From Azolla caroliniana (lineage: Eukaryota; Polypodiophyta): a stretch of 64,000 nucleotides of DNA. The position numbers and the translations under genes are program-made. Below, piece after piece: positions 58,697 through 64,000 of this stretch (the stretch's first letter is position 1; every line of letters starts with the position of its first letter). The notes beneath the pieces were generated by a model, which did not search any database, had not been told where the DNA came from, and saw nothing but the letters and a program-made list of their open reading frames with translations. The stretch spans positions 12,524,001-12,588,000 of the forward strand of contig JBHGNT010000001.1 in NCBI GenBank assembly GCA_043228905.1, in the 5' to 3' direction.

Positions 58697-60331
58697 TTAA
58701 TTCGCATCCGGTCCCACTGGACCCCTATCCGGATTGTGGAACATGCCGGCCGTTGGACTGCTTGTCGTTGCGTCGTTGTTGTCGTTTGCCGGCTCGTGCT
58801 CCCTCTTGCCGATTGCTGAACGTGTTGCCGTCTCTTCCGACTTACTGGTGTCTCGTTCTATGTCGGCCTTTACTTGTTCAAATGGGTTTCTTGGCATGGG
58901 TCCATGGTATGGTTTGAGTCGGAACCCATTGACCCATTTACCCAGAACCTCGCCGGCGAGTGTGCCTAATTGGTAGGACCCGTTGAACTCACACATAATC
59001 CAGTATGGTCCGGTCCACCGAAACCGTAGCTTTCTTGGCATCTTACCCATCTGGGTCTGGAATACTACTACTGGTTTACCGATTCCGAACATCTTTTCGT
59101 TCCCTTTTCGGTGACGATCCACGAACGCCTTCCTTCGCCGCTGATCTAGCTCTAGGTGCATGATGCTAGCTAGCCGATGTTCTATCAATTCGCACAACGC
59201 GGCTAACCGGATAGCTTCTGATTCCTTCTTATTTAGGCATTCCCGAATCTATATTCGTAAACTCGGTACTTGGAACTCTATCGGCATCACTGCTTCCAAT
59301 CCGAATGCTAGGCGAAACGGTGTTGTGCAGATACTTGTCTTATATGCTGTTCGGTAGGCCCAGAGTGCACTGTGTAGCTTTGTATCCCAATCCGTCCGGT
59401 TCTCATTGACGATTTTCCGCAGGATGTTCTGTAGTGTTTTATTTGTTGACTCAGCTAATCCGTTGGGTTGCGGATAATAGGGAGTGCTCCGTTTGTGCAC
59501 CACCGCATAAAATGTCATCAAACTTTCCACTACTTGCCCTAAGAAGTGCCCACCTTGGTCATTTATGAGCTCTATCGGACATCCATACCGGCACCAGATG
59601 CATTCATATAAAACTTTTGCCGTGGATGCCGCGGTGTTGTCGCGTAGTGCTTTGGCTTCCACCCATTTTGTGTAGTAATCCGTAGCGACGATCACATACC
59701 GGTTGCTGGTTCTCATTGCCGGTGGTTTGAATGGCACGACAAAATCCAACCCCCATTTTTGAAATGGTTCTAACGGTAGCATGGGCTGGTGAGGCATTCT
59801 GGCTTGTTCGGTTGGTTGGCCCATTCATTGACATAGGTCGCATTCTTTAGCGTACCGTACTGCATCCTTCAATGTTGTCGGCCACCATAGTCCCTCATTG
59901 GACCAGGCGAACACATCGCGAAATTCTTTTAGGAGTGTGATCATTGCCGTTTTGTTCTCCGGGGTCATTTCTTTGGCGATGTGCACTGGTCTTGTGTCCT
60001 TTGTGGTACCTAGGTTTACCTCTTCTAGTTCGGATGCTTTCACGCGCTGCGAGACTGCCATTTCTTTTTCTAGTGCCTCCTGTGCTTGCCGTAATTCCCG
60101 GATTGCTTCTTTATCCGGTTCCTCGTCGGTCCCGTCCGGTTGCAGTATGTACGGTGATACTGCTTCCGCTACATCAATCTCGAACAGAGGTACGATCTTC
60201 GGATTTTCCTGTAAGTATTGATCAACCTCTTCGTCTGCCAATCCTTCCAGCATGTTGACACATTCAGCATATAGCGGCGTTGATTCCTTGCCGGTACCGG
60301 ATCGTGGTTGAGTCGGTACTCGTAATTTCAC
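58697..60331 (-). pseudogene. Gypsy F pol remnant: start of RT fused to integrase
   Basis: One frame with stops at 59825 (TGA after CDLCQ) and 59249 (TAG after SLRI). The N-terminal part leads into RT (LKEFRDVFAWS) and goes directly into NEGLWWPTTLKDAVRYAKEC, the end of the integrase zinc finger, so the whole RT and RNase H (several hundred residues) are absent; the join is near 59898-59906. Integrase core: WGLDFVVPF, DYYTKWVEAK, LINDQGGHF, YYPQPNGLAESTN. C-terminal part: RRKAFVDRHRKGNEK, FRWTGPYWIM. Both stops are one C-to-T change from CGA or CAG. Confidence 0.88.
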
Positions 60332-62699
60332 CTTTCCACGTCGGAACGTAATTATATTCTTCCTCTACTTTTAACCAAGGACGTCCGAACAATAGGGGGT
60401 ATGCTCCTTGAGCCTGTAGCTGGAGAACTACTGCGGAAATGCGAAATGTGTGACCCCCGATGGTCACTTCCAGATCACGTATTAATCCGGTCGGCCGTAC
60501 TGAGCTTGTGTCCGCCATTCGAAGCCAAAACGGGCACGGTTCCCAGTCATGGATTCCTAAAGTGTTACATGTTCGGAGGCTGATCACGTTCAGGCCGGAT
60601 CCTCCATCGATAATCGTGCCCGGTAGCTCATTTCCTTTCACGATGGTTGTGATTGCTGGATTGCTCGTGTCCACCACTACCGGTCCTTCCTCCGGATTCG
60701 AAAAGAATGCCGGAGCCGGTGGTGTGTCAGCTGCCGTCCTTCCTGTCTTCAGTCCTTCCGTGAAGCGTGGTACTAGTTGCAATAGCCGGCCTAACGACAA
60801 TGTTATTTGGCATTCTTGTAATGCCTGCCACGTTGGGTTTTCGGGCTGCCCCGGGCCAGTGAGCTCTTTGGCATTCTCCTTTTGTTGTTCGAGCTCTGTC
60901 GCATTTTGCTCATTTGCCTTCTTCACCCATTCGGTTGCCTGCTTCCGGATGGCTTCTTGAGTTTCCCACTCCGTGGCTTTGCCTTTTGATCTCGTAGTGA
61001 CTTGTTGTATGTCCGCGACTTCCGCGTCTACCATGTTCACCATTGGTCGCTTGTCGTAGCTCTTTGCCAGACATTGATTACTATAGTGGCCTTCTTGCCG
61101 GCAATAATAGTAGCACGACTTCCGGGTGTTGCTGGATTCGGCGTGTGTGCTTGGTGGAGGTCCTGTGGTAAGTGCTTGGTTTTGGTCCGGTTGGTTGCTT
61201 GGAGCGCCCTTTTCCGATTCCCGTGGATGACCCCCCTTTTTGTTGAAATGACGTTTCTTGAAATTCTTTTTGTTTTGGTAACCTTGACGGTGTTGGTCGT
61301 CATACTTGCCATAGTCGTCCCGTCGGTGGTTGTAACCAGGGGAGTGATCTCGGTTGTATCTCTCATACCGTCCATTATAGTCTTGGTATCTATCATGTCT
61401 GTCATACCGGTCATAAGCGTCTCTTCAATCGCTGTACCGGACATCTTGTGCCGGTCGATAGCGCTCCTCTCGTCGCCAGCGTTCTTCTTCTTCCTCCTGG
61501 TTGCTCCGTGGTTCAATTTGCCGAACCGGTGGTGCTTGCCGATTTAACAAGTTATACTCAGATCGTTCGATTGTGTGACTTCTAGAGTGGCAGAGCAAGC
61601 ATTGGGAACGCATGGTGCATTCCAGTGCCGAATGTCCGACATTCAGGCATGTCGTACATTGAATTGCTTGCCGGAAATGGAGGTCCTCTTCCATTGGTAG
61701 TGCACGCTGAAGTGCGCCCATGGTTAGCCATGAACTTGAGGTTTCCATTTCCCGAACTCGATCGATCACTTGATCTATGCTGCTAGTGCGGAAATCAATA
61801 ACGGTACACACCGTACGTAAGGGTTCCTGGAGGGCTGCTAAGAATATGGCCTTTGTTTCTTCCTCCGGTGGTGTCCAACTGAGCTGACTATGGATCCGCT
61901 GAAACCGGATGACAAACTGCTGAATGTTCTCCGTTGGTTCCTGCCGGATACTGTAAATTAAGCCTACCATTTCCCGTTGGTCCATCTCCTTGTGAAAGAA
62001 ATGCAAATTGTTTGTCTTTAATGTTTCAAACGTGGGGATGGTGCTAGGATCTTGTGTTCGGTGCCATCTGGCAGCCGGTCCCTCCAAGGTCATGCCGAAC
62101 TTTGCCCTTTTTGAGCGTTCCTCTTCGGCTGCATTTAAGCGTTGGGACACATGGTTCGCCTCCCAAGTTTGCTGAAACGCATGGACGTGGGCTTCCGCGT
62201 CCAGATCATCCAAGTATCTGGGATATTGGAACGACATATCGTCGTCTGGTGTCGGTACATGGGTTGGTGGTGTTGGTGGTCATTCCTCCTCTTTTGGTGT
62301 CGGAGGTTTTTCCCGGTCTTCTGTCGCCGTCGGAGGTGTTTCCTGCTCCTCTTTCGGTGTCGGAGGTCTCTCGTCCTCGACTTCTAGTTCTGGAGTGTGG
62401 TCGCCTTCCGGTACCGGAGGTTCCAGCCTTGTCAATTCTAGTTCGGGTGTCGGCAAGGTATCCGACTCCTCATCCTCTGGTCCGCCTGGGGTGTCGTTAC
62501 TGCTACGGTAGTTCATCTGCGCGCTGTATTCCCCATCCGAACCTGATTCAAATGCCGAAAATGCTTCAGATTCGCCTTCCCTTGCTGCCAATGCCTGGAG
62601 AAGAGATTCCGCTTCCCAGAGGCTGCTTAGGCTGCTTCCTTCGTCCGGGTAGGCGTTTTGTGGTAACCGAAGGGACTCCTTGACCACTCTTCGGATCAA
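60264..62699 (-). pseudogene. Gypsy F gag and protease
   Basis: A single frame broken only by TGA at 62280 and 61425, both explainable by CGA to TGA. After an acidic, proline-rich N-terminus (TPKEEQETPP repeats) comes gag (YLDDLDAEAHVHAFQQTWEA, FETLKTNNLHFFHKEM, RQEPTENIQQFVIRFQRI), a cysteine cluster CTTCLNVGHSALEC at about 61625-61665, a Y/R/D-rich stretch, a CCHC knuckle CYYCRQEGHYSNQC near 61070-61115 and the protease with IIDGGSGLNVIS near 60580-60610. A frameshift near 60355 separates it from the pol remnant. Confidence 0.87.
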
Positions 62700-62877
62700 C
62701 TTGGAAAATGAGTGATCTGCTTTGATTTTTTCTACCGCTTGCTAGAAAGCCTCTCGCTTCCTCAGCCGTTTAGCAAGTCTCATTGCTTGCTCCGTAACCG
62801 GGTCGTTCGTTGGTCGCATCATCCATTCCCGCCAATGTTCGTTGCGATTGTGCAGGAATCGTGGTCGCCAAGAACTG

Positions 62878-63326
62878 TGTTAATCCTTAGGGCCAGACAA
62901 TGGCCTAACACAGGGTGTCTCTGGAAGACACTTCACCAAAGGGGTGTTACGGCGAGATAACTTAAGACACAACGATTAATCCAACTTAATTGGCTACTTA
63001 GCAATAAGGCATTCACTTAATACACGCGTAAGATATAACAATTAATACAGAGCGGTAATCAATACGTGAAGATGAAACAAGAAGCTTATATTAATTCTCC
63101 GTTAAAGTTTTACATTGTAACCGGGCCTTTATATAGATCATCAGTGTTGCGTACAAAACGGTGCCAATCGGCACCTGTTCGGAACCGGTCCGTATCTAGA
63201 TCGGCATACCGATTCCGATCTGTTCGTTCACTACATAATTATAATCTATTCTACTTAATTAAAATAGATTCCGAATAACCATCCCTTTCACATTCTGGTC
63301 TTTACTCCTTTGTCGGCCGGGTAACA
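62878..63326 (-). repeat. 5' LTR of gypsy F
   Basis: 449 bp, equal in length to the left LTR. The minus strand continues after it with CAGTTCTTGGCGACCACG, probably the primer site, though the tRNA is not clear. Confidence 0.94.
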
Positions 63327-63331
63327 ATTAT

Positions 63332-63600
63332 TTATTTGGGAAATTTGATTTTCAATCAAGGTGTTTGAATTGATGTTTCTCAAATAGAGAAAATGAATCC
63401 TCAATCTATTCTTCATAATGTCCCAAAACAAACATAATTCATTCCTCTATTTTCCTAAATTTCTATGAAAGTCAATTTGTAAATTTTCACAATTTAAAAG
63501 GTAAAAAATGCAACTTGGCGAAACCAAATCCATAAAATGATGATCTAGTTTATTGTTTCATCGATCTCAAAGAACGTGTTTATATGTCATGACATCATAG
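63332..63600 (+). pseudogene. Old gypsy RT relic (right part)
   Basis: The first bases continue the KLED...YLFGKFDF reading from 55028. Beyond about 63400 the sequence is AT-rich and no longer recognisable. Confidence 0.45.
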
Positions 63601-63851
63601 GGTGCTTTATATAAGGTCACCCTCTCTCTACATTCTCTCACTAAAATGCCTACTCTCTCTAGAACCTTGGGGAATGTGGAAACTCATTAGTTATGGGGAA
63701 TATGGAGCTCATTAGTTATGTGTCATAGAATATGAATCTATGACACATAGTTAATGTGTAGAAAGTAGTGGTGACCTTTGACCTTCGAGTGCTCATAGAT
63801 TCTCAAAAGGTGTGTTCACACACTAGACTAGGTTGAGCTTGATTCTCAACA
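63601..63851 (-). repeat. Truncated 3' LTR of copia D (copia B family)
   Basis: Matches the right half of the copia B LTR from GGTGCTTTATATAAGGTCAC to GATTCTCAACA. The left half is missing; the break at 63600 directly joins AT-rich DNA. Confidence 0.85.
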
Positions 63852-64000
63852 CGCCCCCTCAAGCTCAACATTGGTTGGCTTTCGGTTTTCGACCTTCCGA
63901 TGGTATCCACCTTAGTTGATGTCCGCTTCGGTTGGTATCCGGTTCTCTCTTGTACTTCCCCTCAAGCTTGGCAAATCAAGGATCGTCAGTCCAAGGTTTG
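63852..64000 (-). mobile_element. Copia D, 3' end of the internal region (runs off the window)
   Basis: Begins with CGCCCCCTCAAGCTCAAC, the minus-strand polypurine tract, as at 43023. Further on CCCTCAAGCTTGGCAAATCA matches the end of pol in copia B (43156). Confidence 0.8.

Larger units (their letters stand above)
55029..63326 (-). mobile_element. Gypsy F: complete Ty3/gypsy element lacking RT and RNase H, with a large 3' ORF
   Basis: 8298 bp with 449-bp LTRs at 55029-55477 and 62878-63326 (about 17 differences by eye, near 4 percent). Flanks ATGAT and ATTAT look like a target duplication with one change. Order on the minus strand: gag and protease (60264-62699), a pol in which RT and RNase H are missing (58697-60331), then an extra ORF region (about 55685-58496). 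Protease DGGSG and integrase type suggest the Tat branch (inference). It must have depended on another element to move, unless the deletion came after insertion. Confidence 0.92.

Noticed and set aside
63272-63331. Exact target duplication for gypsy F
   Set aside because: Flanks ATGAT and ATTAT differ at one base, so it is reported as probable only.

Overview
The window looks like nuclear DNA of a flowering plant with a large, transposon-packed genome. It has LTR retrotransposons with plant-type primer sites complementary to initiator-Met tRNA, GT-AG introns, TATA-box promoters, a Q-type (QALGGH) zinc-finger gene found only in plants, a plant-type RNA helicase 41 gene, and a nuclear insert of chloroplast atpB. 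I cannot name the species.

Layout. 1-864: 3' end and 3' LTR of a Ty3/gypsy element. 865-10944: an old minus-strand copia element (copia A) split by a young, intact plus-strand copia (Copia-1, 2002-7619, TSD GATAT, one 1357-residue polyprotein). 10993-12110: LTR and gag of a broken copia (C). 12890-19624: a minus-strand Ty3/gypsy relic (E) carrying a hAT-like MITE and split by a very young gag-only LTR element (TR-GAG1, 14837-18436, identical LTRs). 19625-27772: a copia gag relic (H) fused to a chromodomain gypsy element, which is itself split by a second gag-only element (TR-GAG2) joined to a chloroplast atpB fragment. 27786-30110: a decayed multi-exon gene with a ParB-like domain and an N4/N6-type DNA methyltransferase domain. 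30111-36370: AT-rich DNA with a copia relic, an 85-bp tandem repeat and a MITE. 36433-37512: an expressed-looking C2H2 zinc-finger/EAR repressor gene. 39261-42199: an apparently intact four-exon DEAD-box RNA helicase 41 (DDX59-like) gene on the minus strand. 42553-53923: minus-strand copia B, close to the helicase's 5' end, containing a hAT-like MITE and a very young plus-strand copia (Copia-2, 46584-52052, TSD GCAAC). 54671-63600: a gypsy RT relic split by a complete minus-strand gypsy element (F, 55029-63326) that has lost RT and RNase H but has a long extra 3' ORF. 63601-64000: start of another copia B-like copy.

How it fits together. Only two genes look like working host genes: the zinc-finger gene and the helicase. 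Everything else is mobile DNA or its remains. The nesting gives a relative order: copia A, copia B, gypsy E and the chromodomain element are old; the MITEs and TR-GAG2 came later; Copia-1, and above all TR-GAG1 and Copia-2, are recent. The most unusual items are the ParB plus DNA-methylase pseudogene, the pair of gag-only elements, tRNA-like Pol III boxes in antisense inside LTRs of three elements, and the RT-less gypsy F with its coiled-coil 3' ORF.
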